Part shown: in pieces, positions 41,785 to 50,627 of the stretch
How the letters are laid out: every line of letters begins with the position of its first letter
Position numbering within the stretch: the stretch's first letter is position 1
From: Litchfieldia alkalitelluris
GTDB taxonomy: Bacteria > Bacillota > Bacilli > Bacillales > Bacillaceae_L
Assembly (NCBI RefSeq): GCF_002019645.1
Contig: NZ_KV917374.1
Span: forward strand, 1,624,696-1,688,695
DNA: 64,000 nucleotides
Reading direction: 5' to 3'
Notes under the pieces: model-generated
Seen by the model: only the letters and a program-made list of their open reading frames with translations
What the model was told of the DNA's origin: nothing
Databases searched by the model: none
Translations under genes and position numbers: made by a program

Positions 41785-43245
41785 ATGTTAAAGGCCGTTG
41801 TGTTTGACGATGAATACATTGTTTTACGAGGCTTCAATATGATTGAATGGTCGAAATTTGGAATTGAAATTGTTGCAACAGCGATGAACGGGATCGAAGC
41901 GTTAGAGATATTTGATAAATATGAGCCTGATATTGTTTTCTCGGATATTAGAATGCCCGGATTGGATGGGTTAAAAGTAATTGAAAAGATCCTTCAACAA
42001 AAACCAGCAACAATTTGCATCGTTTTTAGTGGGTTTAATGAATTCGAATATGTAAAAAGAGCGATCAAACTTGGTGTAATAGATTATTTAGAAAAACCAA
42101 TTACGATTGATATGATCGAGGAGACTGTTGAAAGAATCATTGAAAAGTTAGCCAGCCAGAAACTTCAGTCAAACTGGGAATTAAATAAAGAGGAACTTTT
42201 AGAAAAAACCACATTGGATTTACTTCTTTTTGGAGCAGAAGCGGAGCCTAAATGGAGAGAATTGTTTGGTCCGTTAGCAGAACAAGTGGTCTGTGTTACT
42301 GTTTTGGGGGTTTCGGAAAAACCACTCTTTCTAGAGAAGTGCTCTTCTTACCAAGTAATTACACTACGTAACGGTGAAGACTATTTGCTTGTCGTTTTTC
42401 AATTCGAGGATGAAATCGCTGATTTGTTTCAACAGCTTGAAGAGTGGTCTGAGCAGAGTGATATTTATCTTGGAGTTGGGAGAACATACGATAAAATCGG
42501 AGAAGCTGCTAAAAGTTTTAAAGAGGCGAAGCAAGCATTAAGATATGGTACATTCATGGATGAAGCCTGGACAAGCTATGATGATATCGGCGGAGATAGT
42601 AATATCCCTAGTAATCTTTCTATGCAAGAAGAAAATATCTTATTTCATTTACGTACTGGAAATCAAAAAGGGCTTTTGACTCATCTAGATATGTTTATCA
42701 GTCAATTGCAGACCGAACGTCTTACTCCTGAAATTTTAGAGCGTGAAATTCTAAAACTTGTGTACCTTGGAATTGAAGTAGCTAAGGGGATAGGAGAGAA
42801 GATTGATCAATTGAGAGATTACTTCCCGCACGTAGAAATACGAAAATTAAGTACAAAAGAGGAAATGTTCGAGTGGTTACGATTGCAAATGGAAATGATC
42901 CTAAATTGGACGATAAATGTTCGGCAGCTGACAAAGCATGATTCCGTCAGTAAGGCTTGCCTATATATGAAGGAGAATTATCATAAAGATCTTACCCTAC
43001 AAGAGGTTGCAGATTATGTCGGAATGAATCCTACCTATTTTAGTTTATTATTTAAAGAAGAGATGGATCAATCATATATAAAGTATTTAACAAGTTTCCG
43101 GATGGAACGAGCAAAAGAATTTTTAAATAAGGGCTTCAAGGTGGCAGAAGTAAGTGAGAAAGTGGGGTATCATAGTTCGCGCCATTTCTCAGAAGTTTTT
43201 AAGAAATATGTTGGGGTCAAGCCAGGCCAATATAAATCAGTATAA
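41785..43245 (+). CDS. YesN-like AraC-type response regulator
   Basis: A 486-residue regulator. The receiver domain spans residues 1-125, with the acidic pair FDDE at the start, phospho-acceptor Asp54 in VFSDIRMPGLDG, and Lys in EKPIT. A linker domain of about 260 residues and a C-terminal AraC HTH pair follow (LTLQEVADYVGMNPTYFSLLFKEEM and KVAEVSEKVGYHSSRHFSEVFKKYVG). ATG 41785 is preceded by GGGGGG at 8 bases, overlapping the kinase's stop region. The longer frame from 41761 is not needed. It should activate the downstream ABC and GH78 genes when phosphorylated. Two large repeats and a terminator separate it from them. Confidence 0.92.
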   Translation: MLKAVVFDDEYIVLRGFNMIEWSKFGIEIVATAMNGIEALEIFDKYEPDIVFSDIRMPGLDGLKVIEKILQQKPATICIVFSGFNEFEYVKRAIKLGVIDYLEKPITIDMIEETVERIIEKLASQKLQSNWELNKEELLEKTTLDLLLFGAEAEPKWRELFGPLAEQVVCVTVLGVSEKPLFLEKCSSYQVITLRNGEDYLLVVFQFEDEIADLFQQLEEWSEQSDIYLGVGRTYDKIGEAAKSFKEAKQALRYGTFMDEAWTSYDDIGGDSNIPSNLSMQEENILFHLRTGNQKGLLTHLDMFISQLQTERLTPEILEREILKLVYLGIEVAKGIGEKIDQLRDYFPHVEIRKLSTKEEMFEWLRLQMEMILNWTINVRQLTKHDSVSKACLYMKENYHKDLTLQEVADYVGMNPTYFSLLFKEEMDQSYIKYLTSFRMERAKEFLNKGFKVAEVSEKVGYHSSRHFSEVFKKYVGVKPGQYKSV

Positions 43246-43264
43246 TATAACTGCTCTTTTTTTA

Positions 43265-43436
43265 AGGCTGTGTAATGGGCGGAGAGCTACTCGACTCCTG
43301 CGGGATGCAGCGGGCACAGTGAGACCCCGCAGGAGCCCCCTGGCGACGAGGCTCACTAATCACCCAGCGGAAAGCAAGTGGATCGCAGCTCATGGAACTC
43401 CTCTACCTAGGTTATTTTTCAGGGTAGACATCCATG
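43265..43436 (+). repeat. Large dispersed repeat, copy D3
   Basis: GGGCGGAGAGC, ACTCCTGCGGGAT, GACCCCGCAGGAGCC, GCGACGAGGCTCAC, GCGGAAAGCAAGTGGATCGC and TTTTCAGGGTAGACATCCAT landmarks. It forms a tandem pair with D4. Confidence 0.9.
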
Positions 43437-43443
43437 CTAATAA

Positions 43444-43645
43444 AATATTCGCACCATGGAAGATAAAAAGGATTGATACTTCGGTTGGAATGAGCGAAAG
43501 GTCACTCGACTCCAGCGGGATGCAGCGGGCACAGTGACACCCCGCAGGAGCCATAAAGCGACGAGGAGGCTCACCGCACGCCCCGCGGAAAGCGAGTGAA
43601 CTGTAGCGAATGGAATTCTGAGACAATGTATTTTCAGGGTAGACA
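43444..43645 (+). repeat. Large dispersed repeat, copy D4
   Basis: It starts with TATTCGCACCATGGAAGAT and ends with TTTTCAGGGTAGAC, so the boundary with D3 shows the full unit order. Both copies lie between the response regulator and the ABC operon. Confidence 0.9.
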
Positions 43646-43657
43646 AGTAAATAGACG

Positions 43658-43697
43658 AAAATCCCACATTCAGTATTTTGAATGTGGGATTTCTTTT
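43658..43697 (+). terminator. Rho-independent terminator
   Basis: AAATCCCACATTC pairs with GAATGTGGGATTT, followed by CTTTT. It separates the two-component genes from the ABC operon. Confidence 0.85.
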
Positions 43698-43773
43698 GGA
43701 AAAAGTACAGTGTTTTTCGGATGAATGTAACCGTTCCCAAAAAAATCGGACGTAATTCCAAAAAATGCATCAC

Positions 43774-43802
43774 TTATAACCAAAAATGAAAGCGTTTATA
43801 AT
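43774..43802 (+). promoter_or_regulatory. Promoter with overlapping cre site for the ABC importer operon
   Basis: TGAAAGCGTTTATA (43787-43800) matches the cre consensus except one position. It overlaps a TATAAT at 43797-43802 with a weak TTATAA -35 17 bases upstream. CcpA bound here would block RNA polymerase. Confidence 0.65.
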
Positions 43803-43871
43803 AAAGCTATCACAAGGAAAAAGAGTAATAGTTCCTAAGTGACCAAAGATATTGTTATAGGGGGAAAAAAG

Positions 43872-45179
43872 ATGAACAACAGAAAAAAGTTTGTCTCACT
43901 ATTACTTAGTGGCGCATTAATCGCTGGAGCACTAGCTGGATGTGGCAATAAAGAGGAATCAGGTGGAGCTCAGAGCAGCGAAGGTGAAACGTTAACATTT
44001 TTAATTGATAATCAAACACAATTAGCTGGTATTGAAGCAGTAGTTGATGGGTTTGAAGCAAAAAATGACATAAAAGTAGAAATTGAAACACGCCCTGGTG
44101 GAGTCGAGGGTGATAACCTTATCAAAACTCGTCTAGCAACGGGTGATATGACAGACTTAGTTTGGAACAATTCGGGTTCTCAGTTGCAAGCATTAAACCC
44201 AGAGCAAAATTTTGTTGATCTTACAAATGAACCTTTCATGGAAGAGATTATTGACGGTTACAAAGCAGCAGTTTCAGCCAATGGAAAGGTATTTGGTATT
44301 CCAGGTACACCAACAAATGCAGGTGGCTGGTTATATAATAAAAAGGTATATGAAGAACTAGGCCTTTCTGTTCCTAAAACATGGGATGAGCTGATGGCTA
44401 ATAATGAAAAAATTAAAGAAGCAGGGAAAACAGCGGTAATTGGAAGTTTTAAGGATACTTGGACATCTCAAGTAATCTATTTAGCGGATAACTATAATGT
44501 ACTTGCAGAAAATCCAACATTCGCTGAAGATTTTACGGCTAACAAAGCAAAAAATGCGACAACTCCTGCTGCACTTCGCAGTTTTGAGAAATTAGAAGAA
44601 GTTCATGCAAATGGTTATATGAATGAGGATTTCCTTGCAACTGGATATGATGCAGCATTAAAAATGCTAGCAGAGGGTGAGGGCGCACATTACCCGATGA
44701 TTACTTTCGCTTTGGCGAATATCGCGGCAAACTATCCTGACCAAATGCAAGATATCGGATTCTTCCCACAACCAAGTGACAGTGCAGATGTTAATGGTTT
44801 AACAGTTTGGATGCCTGCGGGAATCTTTATTAATAAAAGTAGTGAAAAAATTGATGCAGCTAAGAAATTTATCGAGTTTTACGTTTCTCAAGAGGGAATT
44901 GATTTATATACTTCTGTAGTTAAACCAGATGGTCCGTTTGCAGTTAAGGGTGTAGAACTTCCTGATGATGTGTATCCAGCAGTAAAAGATATGATTCAGT
45001 ATTTTGAATCTGGTAATACTGCTCCTGCACTGGAGTTCTTAAGCCCAGTAAAAGGTCCGAACTTAGAGCAAATCACAACACAAGTTGGTAGTGGAATTAG
45101 TTCGGCAAAAGAAGGCGCTGAATTATATGACAAAGACGTTGAAAAACAAGCAAAGCAATTAGGCCTTGAGGGTTGGTAA
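43872..45179 (+). CDS. Carbohydrate ABC transporter substrate-binding lipoprotein
   Basis: A 435-residue extracellular solute-binding protein of family 1. The lipoprotein signal peptide has lipobox LAGC (Cys about residue 24), followed by a short NKEESGGAQS linker. The mature part has the two-lobe fold with GIPGTPTNAGGWLYNKKVYE and KFIEFYVSQEGIDLY. It delivers an oligosaccharide to the permease pair downstream. Start ATG 43872 follows AGGGGG at 7 bases. The upstream ATG at 43839 has no ribosome binding site and would precede the signal peptide. A stable stem-loop after the gene probably keeps its mRNA level above that of the permeases. The substrate is likely a rhamnose-containing oligosaccharide by context. 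Confidence 0.9.
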   Translation: MNNRKKFVSLLLSGALIAGALAGCGNKEESGGAQSSEGETLTFLIDNQTQLAGIEAVVDGFEAKNDIKVEIETRPGGVEGDNLIKTRLATGDMTDLVWNNSGSQLQALNPEQNFVDLTNEPFMEEIIDGYKAAVSANGKVFGIPGTPTNAGGWLYNKKVYEELGLSVPKTWDELMANNEKIKEAGKTAVIGSFKDTWTSQVIYLADNYNVLAENPTFAEDFTANKAKNATTPAALRSFEKLEEVHANGYMNEDFLATGYDAALKMLAEGEGAHYPMITFALANIAANYPDQMQDIGFFPQPSDSADVNGLTVWMPAGIFINKSSEKIDAAKKFIEFYVSQEGIDLYTSVVKPDGPFAVKGVELPDDVYPAVKDMIQYFESGNTAPALEFLSPVKGPNLEQITTQVGSGISSAKEGAELYDKDVEKQAKQLGLEGW

Positions 45180-45202
45180 AAAGATTTAGTTGAATTGTAA
45201 GG

Positions 45203-45230
45203 TGGCCCTTGCTAGTTTCTAGCAGGGCCA
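45203..45230 (+). promoter_or_regulatory. Intercistronic stem-loop between binding protein and permease
   Basis: TGGCCCTTGCTAG, TTT, CTAGCAGGGCCA, with one bulged T and no T run. This is the kind of structure that protects the 3' end of binding-protein mRNA or attenuates readthrough. Confidence 0.75.
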
Positions 45231-45262
45231 ATTCTATAATAGAGTGAAAGAGGTGCAACAAG

Positions 45263-46129
45263 GTGAATGCCTTTTCGAAAAGAACGTATTCATATTATTT
45301 TCTATTACCTGCCGCTATCGTTTATTTCGTCTTCTTTTTGTTACCAACAATCATGTCTATTTTCTTTAGTATGACTTGGTGGACATTAACAGACTGGAAA
45401 TTTATTGGATTAGAAAACTTTAAAACATTTTTAACAGAACCATCTTTAAATATCGGATTTAAAAATACATTAATTTATGCAATTGTAACATGTACGTTGA
45501 AGGTAGTTCTTGGGCTATTACTCGGTGTCTTTTTAAGCTCAAAGCTAAGATTCAGTGGATTTATTCGGTCAATGGTATTTTTCCCAACACTATTGAGTAC
45601 GATTGCCGTGGGTATTGCTTTTACAATGATGATGCATCCTTCTCAAGGGATTATTAATGTAACACTTAATGCAATTGGTATTATTGGTCCTGATTGGTTA
45701 GGAGATACACGAATTGCTCTTTTATCAGTAGCATTTGTTGATGTTTGGAAAGGTGTAGGAATTGCTACTGTTATTTTCATTGCAGGGATTATGTCAATTC
45801 CACAAGATTATTATGAAGCATTGATGATTGATGGTGGTAATGCATGGCATAAATTTAAGAGTATTATCTTGCCACTTAGCCGTCCAGCTATGAATACAGT
45901 TATTATTCTTTCGTTCATTGGAGGATTACGTACATTCGATTTAGTCTGGGCAATGACAAAAGGTGGACCTGGTTTTAGTACTGATTTAATTGCTTCTATT
46001 ATTTATAAACAGTATCAAGCTGGTTTCTATGGCCTTTCAACTGCAGGGAACGTAATCTTGTTCGTACTAGTTTCTGCATTAGCTTTCCCTCTATATGGTT
46101 ATCTCAATAGAAAAGAGGTAGATTTGTAA
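45263..46129 (+). CDS. Carbohydrate ABC transporter permease 1 (MalF-type)
   Basis: A 288-residue permease with six predicted helices. The EAA loop contact to the ATPase is YYEALMIDGGNAWHKFKSII near 190-210, followed by LPLSRPAMNT. It belongs to the MalF/UgpA/LplB class, forming a heterodimer with the next gene. The start is GTG 45263 with AGAGGTG about 10 bases upstream. Its last base overlaps the ATG of the second permease. No ATPase gene is present in the operon. In Bacillus a shared ATPase (MsmX) typically energises such importers, and this is inferred here. Confidence 0.92.
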   Translation: MNAFSKRTYSYYFLLPAAIVYFVFFLLPTIMSIFFSMTWWTLTDWKFIGLENFKTFLTEPSLNIGFKNTLIYAIVTCTLKVVLGLLLGVFLSSKLRFSGFIRSMVFFPTLLSTIAVGIAFTMMMHPSQGIINVTLNAIGIIGPDWLGDTRIALLSVAFVDVWKGVGIATVIFIAGIMSIPQDYYEALMIDGGNAWHKFKSIILPLSRPAMNTVIILSFIGGLRTFDLVWAMTKGGPGFSTDLIASIIYKQYQAGFYGLSTAGNVILFVLVSALAFPLYGYLNRKEVDL

Positions 46130-47013
46130 TGAGCCAAGTGAATATCAATACAAAGGCAATTCCTACTGAGAAAAGCCATGTAAAGACACGCAGAAAAATA
46201 ATAAAATTCTTCGTTGAGGCTTTTGCTGTCATTGCAACACTAGGATTCTTTGGGATTCCGTTTTATTTTGTCATAGTAAACGCACTTAAAAATCGGCAAG
46301 AATCTTCTTTATTAAATATGGATTGGCCTAGTGCAGTGCACTTGATTGACAATTTGAAAGAGGTTATTAGTGCAAGAGATGGAATGATTATCACTGCATT
46401 TTTTAATAGTATTATGATTACCGGATTTTCGATCATTCTTTTAATCTTTTTAGGTGCTGCTACTGGTTATGTATTACAACGAAGAGTCTCAAGATTAACG
46501 CCATTCTTCAATTTTTTAATTCTAGCAGGTTTAATTGTACCTCCAGCAGTTGTTCCGACAATTTGGGTACTTCAAGAAATTGGTCTTTTCAAGACAATGC
46601 CAGGAATTGTACTAGTTGAAGTAGCATTAAATTTACCGTTTACGATTTTATTATATCGCGGATTTATGGTAACGATTCCTAAGTCACTTGATGAAGCAGC
46701 ATTAATGGATGGATGTGGAAGATTTCGCTTATTTTTCAATATCATTTTGCCGTTGTTAAAACCGGTATCAGCAACTGTTATCGTTTTAACAGCAGTTAAC
46801 ATTTACAATGACTTTGTAAACCCATTATATTTCTTCCCAGGTGCAGAAAACGCCACATTACAATTAACACTCTATAACTTTATGAGTATGTACGTTACAC
46901 AGTGGAACTTACTTTTCACAAATGTTCTATTAATCTCTATTCCGCCACTTATTCTTTTCCTTATCTTCAACAAGCAAATTGTTGCAGGTATGACATCGGG
47001 AGCGGTGAAATAG
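46129..47013 (+). CDS. Carbohydrate ABC transporter permease 2 (MalG-type)
   Basis: A 294-residue permease with six helices. The EAA loop is SLDEAALMDGCGRFRLFFNI near 187-206, then ILPLLKPVSATV. It is the MalG/UgpE/LplC partner. ATG 46129 overlaps the previous stop by one base (TAATG), so translation is coupled. The C-terminus QIVAGMTSGAVK is typical of this class. It is followed by about 250 bases with a small terminator-like hairpin before the first glycosidase gene, so the operon may continue. Confidence 0.92.
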   Translation: MSQVNINTKAIPTEKSHVKTRRKIIKFFVEAFAVIATLGFFGIPFYFVIVNALKNRQESSLLNMDWPSAVHLIDNLKEVISARDGMIITAFFNSIMITGFSIILLIFLGAATGYVLQRRVSRLTPFFNFLILAGLIVPPAVVPTIWVLQEIGLFKTMPGIVLVEVALNLPFTILLYRGFMVTIPKSLDEAALMDGCGRFRLFFNIILPLLKPVSATVIVLTAVNIYNDFVNPLYFFPGAENATLQLTLYNFMSMYVTQWNLLFTNVLLISIPPLILFLIFNKQIVAGMTSGAVK

Positions 47014-47200
47014 TAATTGAAAAAATGCAGATTGATGAAGTTAACTATAAACTGAGTTCATAAGTTAAAGGGTTGAAAACAGACGGCAGCTTGGGGCCAA
47101 TAAGTGGGCTTACCACGTTCATACGGAAAGCGAACGGACTCCCAACCCAAAAGATTTGCAAGAAAGTGTGCAAGCTTTAATAAACTAACATATATCATAA

Positions 47201-47243
47201 TAAGACCCGAGAATTGCAGTTATACTGAATGTTCGGGTCTTTC
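47201..47243 (+). terminator. Terminator-like hairpin just before the first GH78-type gene
   Basis: AAGACCCGA and TCGGGTCTT enclose about 22 bases, with a short T tract. It ends 20 bases before the start codon, so it may act as a partial terminator or leader element within the operon. The preceding 47014-47200 stretch contains only a possible degenerate repeat fragment (CGGAAAGCGAACGGACTCCC). Confidence 0.5.
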
Positions 47244-47262
47244 CTACATTGGAGGTAGTCTC

Positions 47263-50109
47263 ATGGAATGGAAAGCAAATTGGATATGGGATCAAAGCGG
47301 CGAACATCCAAGAAATCAGTGGTCTTGTTTTAGAAGAACATTTACCGTTGAATCGGATTTTAATTCTGCAATCCTATCAATTTCGGCAGATACTAAGTAC
47401 ACACTTTACGTGAATGGAGAGTTAATTAACTCTGGTCCAGTACGTGGTTGGCCGACAGAATGGTATTATGACCAATATGAATTAACTAGCTTAAATAAAG
47501 GAGAAAATGTAATCTCAGTCCTAGTAAATCATTATGGGATGAGTACGATGCATTATATTGAAGGCCGCGGCGGATTAATCGCACAACTAGATGTCTATAA
47601 TCAAGGGCAATTAATTAATCAAATTCTAACAGATGATCAGTGGAAAACAGAAAATCATAATGGATTTATTAAAGAATCAGTTAAAATGTCCAATTGTCTA
47701 TCGTGGTCGGAAATTTACGATGCTGGGTTATTTTCAGAAGACTGGGCACAACTTCATTTTGATGATACATCCTGGGAACGTGCGAATGTGATTGGTTCTT
47801 ATGGGATGAATCCGTGGAAAACGCTCATTGCGAGAGATATTCCATATTTAACCGATGAGATAACCTTTCCAAAAACAGTCTTATCCCAAAAAGAAGTAAG
47901 TCCTATTTCACAACACTTCTCGATTGATTTAAAACCGACATTTTTCCCAGGGGAATTAGATAATAATTCAGGGAAAATCATGCAAGGATATGTGGCAACC
48001 GAGATACAAAGTACCGAAGATATGCCAGGGGTTATGTCTCTAACATTTGATCCACATGCAGAAGCCAAATGGGAGTTTAAACTGAATGGAAAAGAATATA
48101 AAACTAAGAATGGAACATTCGAAGAAGTACATCTTCAAAAAGGTAGTAATCTATTAATTGTCGATGTAGGAGGCTTCTTTCACGAACCGATTATTCATTT
48201 AGCTTTTGATTTCCCAGAAACAATAGAGTTGAAAGCACCTTTTTGTTCTTCTGATTCACAGATTACAGCGTTCGGACCTTTTTATCGTACAACTCAACTG
48301 CAAATAGGGAAACCAGTGGATAGATCTATTCCGTTAGTGGATGAATACATTCAAATGAAAAAGGTTACATCTTTAAGTGAGTTAGAGTCTTTCGAAAAAT
48401 GGGCAAAAGCAATTCCAAACGAGCATGTGTGTACCGATCATGTTGGCATTCTTTCAATGTTTAAAAAAGACATTAAAACTCATTCCTTACCTTTCCAGCA
48501 TCAGAATATGATTCTTCCTAACCACAGTTTTACATATGTGGAACCAAAGGAAAATGGTGATACAGAATATTTAATAGATTTTGGGAAGGAATATTTAGGG
48601 CATATTGAGTTCGAGTTAGAGGCTTCGAAAGGCACCATTTTTGACTTTTTCTTATTTGAAAGTATCCATCAAGATGGTAGGATCGAGCATACCTTTTCCT
48701 TAAATAATTCATTAAGATATATTGCAAAAGACGGTCGACAAATGTTTCGATCCTTTATCCCAAGAGGATTCCGCTACATGATGCTTACGATTCGGAATTT
48801 GAATGCACCTTGTAAAATCTACAATGTAAAGGTAAATGTAACTACATTCCCTACAGGAAATGTTGGTGGGTTTAGAAGCTCTGATTATCTATTAAATGAA
48901 GTTTGGGATATTTCAAAGCATACGATTCGTATGTGTGCACAAGATACAATTATTGATTGTCCAGCGTATGAACAGGCGCTTTGGACAGGTGATTCTTATA
49001 ATATATCTTTGATGAATTACTATGCTTTTGGAAACTATGACTTAGTTAGACGATGCTTAAGGTTAATTTCTAAATCTGTTTATCGCTCACCACTTCCAGA
49101 ATCACATGTACCGAGTGGATGGCAGAATGTTTTAACCGCTTGGTCGATTTTATGGGTAATGGCATGTAGAGAATATTATCGATACACAGCAGACCTAGAA
49201 TTTATTAAAGAGATTTACCCAGAAATTAAACTAACGATTCAACGTTTTGAAGAGTTTTTAAATAAAGATGGTTTACTAGAAATTGACGCATGGAACATGT
49301 TGGATTGGGCACCAATGGATACAAACCATACTATTGTTACACATCAAAATGCTCTCCTTGTTGATGCGTTGAGACAAACTGCTTATTTGGCGTCACTTTT
49401 AGGAGAAAAAGAAGATGAAACAACGTTCTTATCATTTGCAGATCATTTAAAACAGGCTATTAATGAGCATTTGTGGGATGAAAATGAAAAAGTTTATGTT
49501 GATAGTATCCATGAGGATGGCACGCCATCAAAAGTTCGTAGCATTCAAACAAATCTAATTGTTTATTTAACGGAGTGTGCAGAAGGGGAACGTAGAGGAT
49601 TGATTGAGTATTATATTGTAAATCCTCCAGAGAATTTCGTGCAAATTAAGAGTCCGTTTGTCCTATTCTTCTATTATCAGGCTTTAATGAATTTAGGGAA
49701 AAACGATATTGTTCTGGATAATATTCGTGAAATTTATGGGTATATGCTGGAACATGATGCGACTACTTGTTGGGAAGGCTGGGAATTAATTGAAGGAGAC
49801 TTCAGCCGCAGTCACTGTCACGCATGGTCCGCTGCCCCAACGTATGTCTTTGGTGTCTTATTTTTAGGGGTAAAGCCACTAGAACCTGGATTTAAAAAGG
49901 TTAGCATCTCTCCAAATCTAAATGGACTAAAGTGGATCAAAGGTTCAGTACCGATTCCACAAGGGAAAATAGACATCTATTGTAAAGATTTAGGAGAATA
50001 TATTGATCTGCAAATAACTCTACCAGATGAAATAGAAGTGCAAATAGATGTAGCGAAAGGTACTAGAGTAATAGTGAATGGAAAACAGTACTCTCTAGAT
50101 AAAGAGTAG
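47263..50109 (+). CDS. GH78-type alpha-L-rhamnosidase (divergent)
   Basis: A 948-residue intracellular glycosidase. The N-terminal jelly-roll region has WKANWIWD at the start and YTLYVNGELINSGPVRGWP near 45-63. The (alpha/alpha)6 catalytic barrel has IIDCPAYEQALWTGDSYN near 565-582. Classical GH78 enzymes have DCPQRDERLGWTGD there. This protein keeps D, E and the final GD but lacks one residue, so it belongs to a divergent branch. A C-terminal beta domain follows CWEGWELIEGDFSRSHCHAW. Start ATG 47263 has TGGAGGTAG. The longer frame from 47104 is not coding-like. It probably removes rhamnose from imported oligosaccharides. Confidence 0.82.
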   Translation: MEWKANWIWDQSGEHPRNQWSCFRRTFTVESDFNSAILSISADTKYTLYVNGELINSGPVRGWPTEWYYDQYELTSLNKGENVISVLVNHYGMSTMHYIEGRGGLIAQLDVYNQGQLINQILTDDQWKTENHNGFIKESVKMSNCLSWSEIYDAGLFSEDWAQLHFDDTSWERANVIGSYGMNPWKTLIARDIPYLTDEITFPKTVLSQKEVSPISQHFSIDLKPTFFPGELDNNSGKIMQGYVATEIQSTEDMPGVMSLTFDPHAEAKWEFKLNGKEYKTKNGTFEEVHLQKGSNLLIVDVGGFFHEPIIHLAFDFPETIELKAPFCSSDSQITAFGPFYRTTQLQIGKPVDRSIPLVDEYIQMKKVTSLSELESFEKWAKAIPNEHVCTDHVGILSMFKKDIKTHSLPFQHQNMILPNHSFTYVEPKENGDTEYLIDFGKEYLGHIEFELEASKGTIFDFFLFESIHQDGRIEHTFSLNNSLRYIAKDGRQMFRSFIPRGFRYMMLTIRNLNAPCKIYNVKVNVTTFPTGNVGGFRSSDYLLNEVWDISKHTIRMCAQDTIIDCPAYEQALWTGDSYNISLMNYYAFGNYDLVRRCLRLISKSVYRSPLPESHVPSGWQNVLTAWSILWVMACREYYRYTADLEFIKEIYPEIKLTIQRFEEFLNKDGLLEIDAWNMLDWAPMDTNHTIVTHQNALLVDALRQTAYLASLLGEKEDETTFLSFADHLKQAINEHLWDENEKVYVDSIHEDGTPSKVRSIQTNLIVYLTECAEGERRGLIEYYIVNPPENFVQIKSPFVLFFYYQALMNLGKNDIVLDNIREIYGYMLEHDATTCWEGWELIEGDFSRSHCHAWSAAPTYVFGVLFLGVKPLEPGFKKVSISPNLNGLKWIKGSVPIPQGKIDIYCKDLGEYIDLQITLPDEIEVQIDVAKGTRVIVNGKQYSLDKE

Positions 50110-50180
50110 TATGTAGGGATTTCGACTTGATAAATGGAAGAACCTTTTGCTATTTGAAAAACAGGCACACTATTAAGTGT

Positions 50181-50374
50181 AAAAATGTTTTGCTCAATTA
50201 GTGTGGAATGAGCGGAGAGCCACTCGACTCCTGTGGGATATAGCGGTTTCGTGAGACCCCGTAGCCTAAAGCGACGAGGAGGCTCACGAACCGCCCCACG
50301 GAAAGCGAGTGGATCGTAGCGAATGGAACTCTTCTACCTAAGTGATTTTCAGGGTAGATCTCCATGCAACTGAG
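50181..50374 (+). repeat. Large dispersed repeat, copy D5
   Basis: GTGTGGAATGAGCGGAGAGC, CTCCTGTGGGAT, GACCCCGTAGCC, GCGACGAGGAGGCTCACG, CCCCACGGAAAGCGAGTGG, and TTTTCAGGGTAGATCTCCAT at the end. Forms a tandem pair with D6. Confidence 0.9.
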
Positions 50375-50375
50375 T

Positions 50376-50577
50376 AATTGCACCATGAAGAATGAAAATG
50401 TTTTGTTCCTATGTGTGGAATGAGCGGAGAGCCACCAGACTCCTGCGGGATGAAGCGGTTTCGGAAGACCCCACAGGAGCCATAGGCGACGAGGAGGCTT
50501 CCGGACCGCCCCGCGGAAAGCAGGTGGATCACAGCGAATGGAACTCATATAACTAGGTATTTTCAAGGTAGATAAGA
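50376..50577 (+). repeat. Large dispersed repeat, copy D6
   Basis: It begins with TAATTGCACCATGAAGAAT and ends with TTTTCAAGGTAGAT. It is in the same orientation as D5, between two rhamnosidase genes. Confidence 0.9.
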
Positions 50578-50627
50578 TAGAAAATTATTAGTACAAAAAT
50601 CAATAAATAGGGAAAGGAAAGATGTAA

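Noticed and set aside
43154-43773. Overlapping frames of 76-127 residues on both strands
   Set aside because: They lie inside the GC-rich repeats D3 and D4, lack ribosome binding sites, and the same frames recur at 50198-50566, so they are repeat shadows.
47104-47262. 53-residue N-terminal extension of the first GH78-type protein
   Set aside because: No ribosome binding site, it reads through a terminator-like hairpin, and a good GGAGG precedes ATG 47263.
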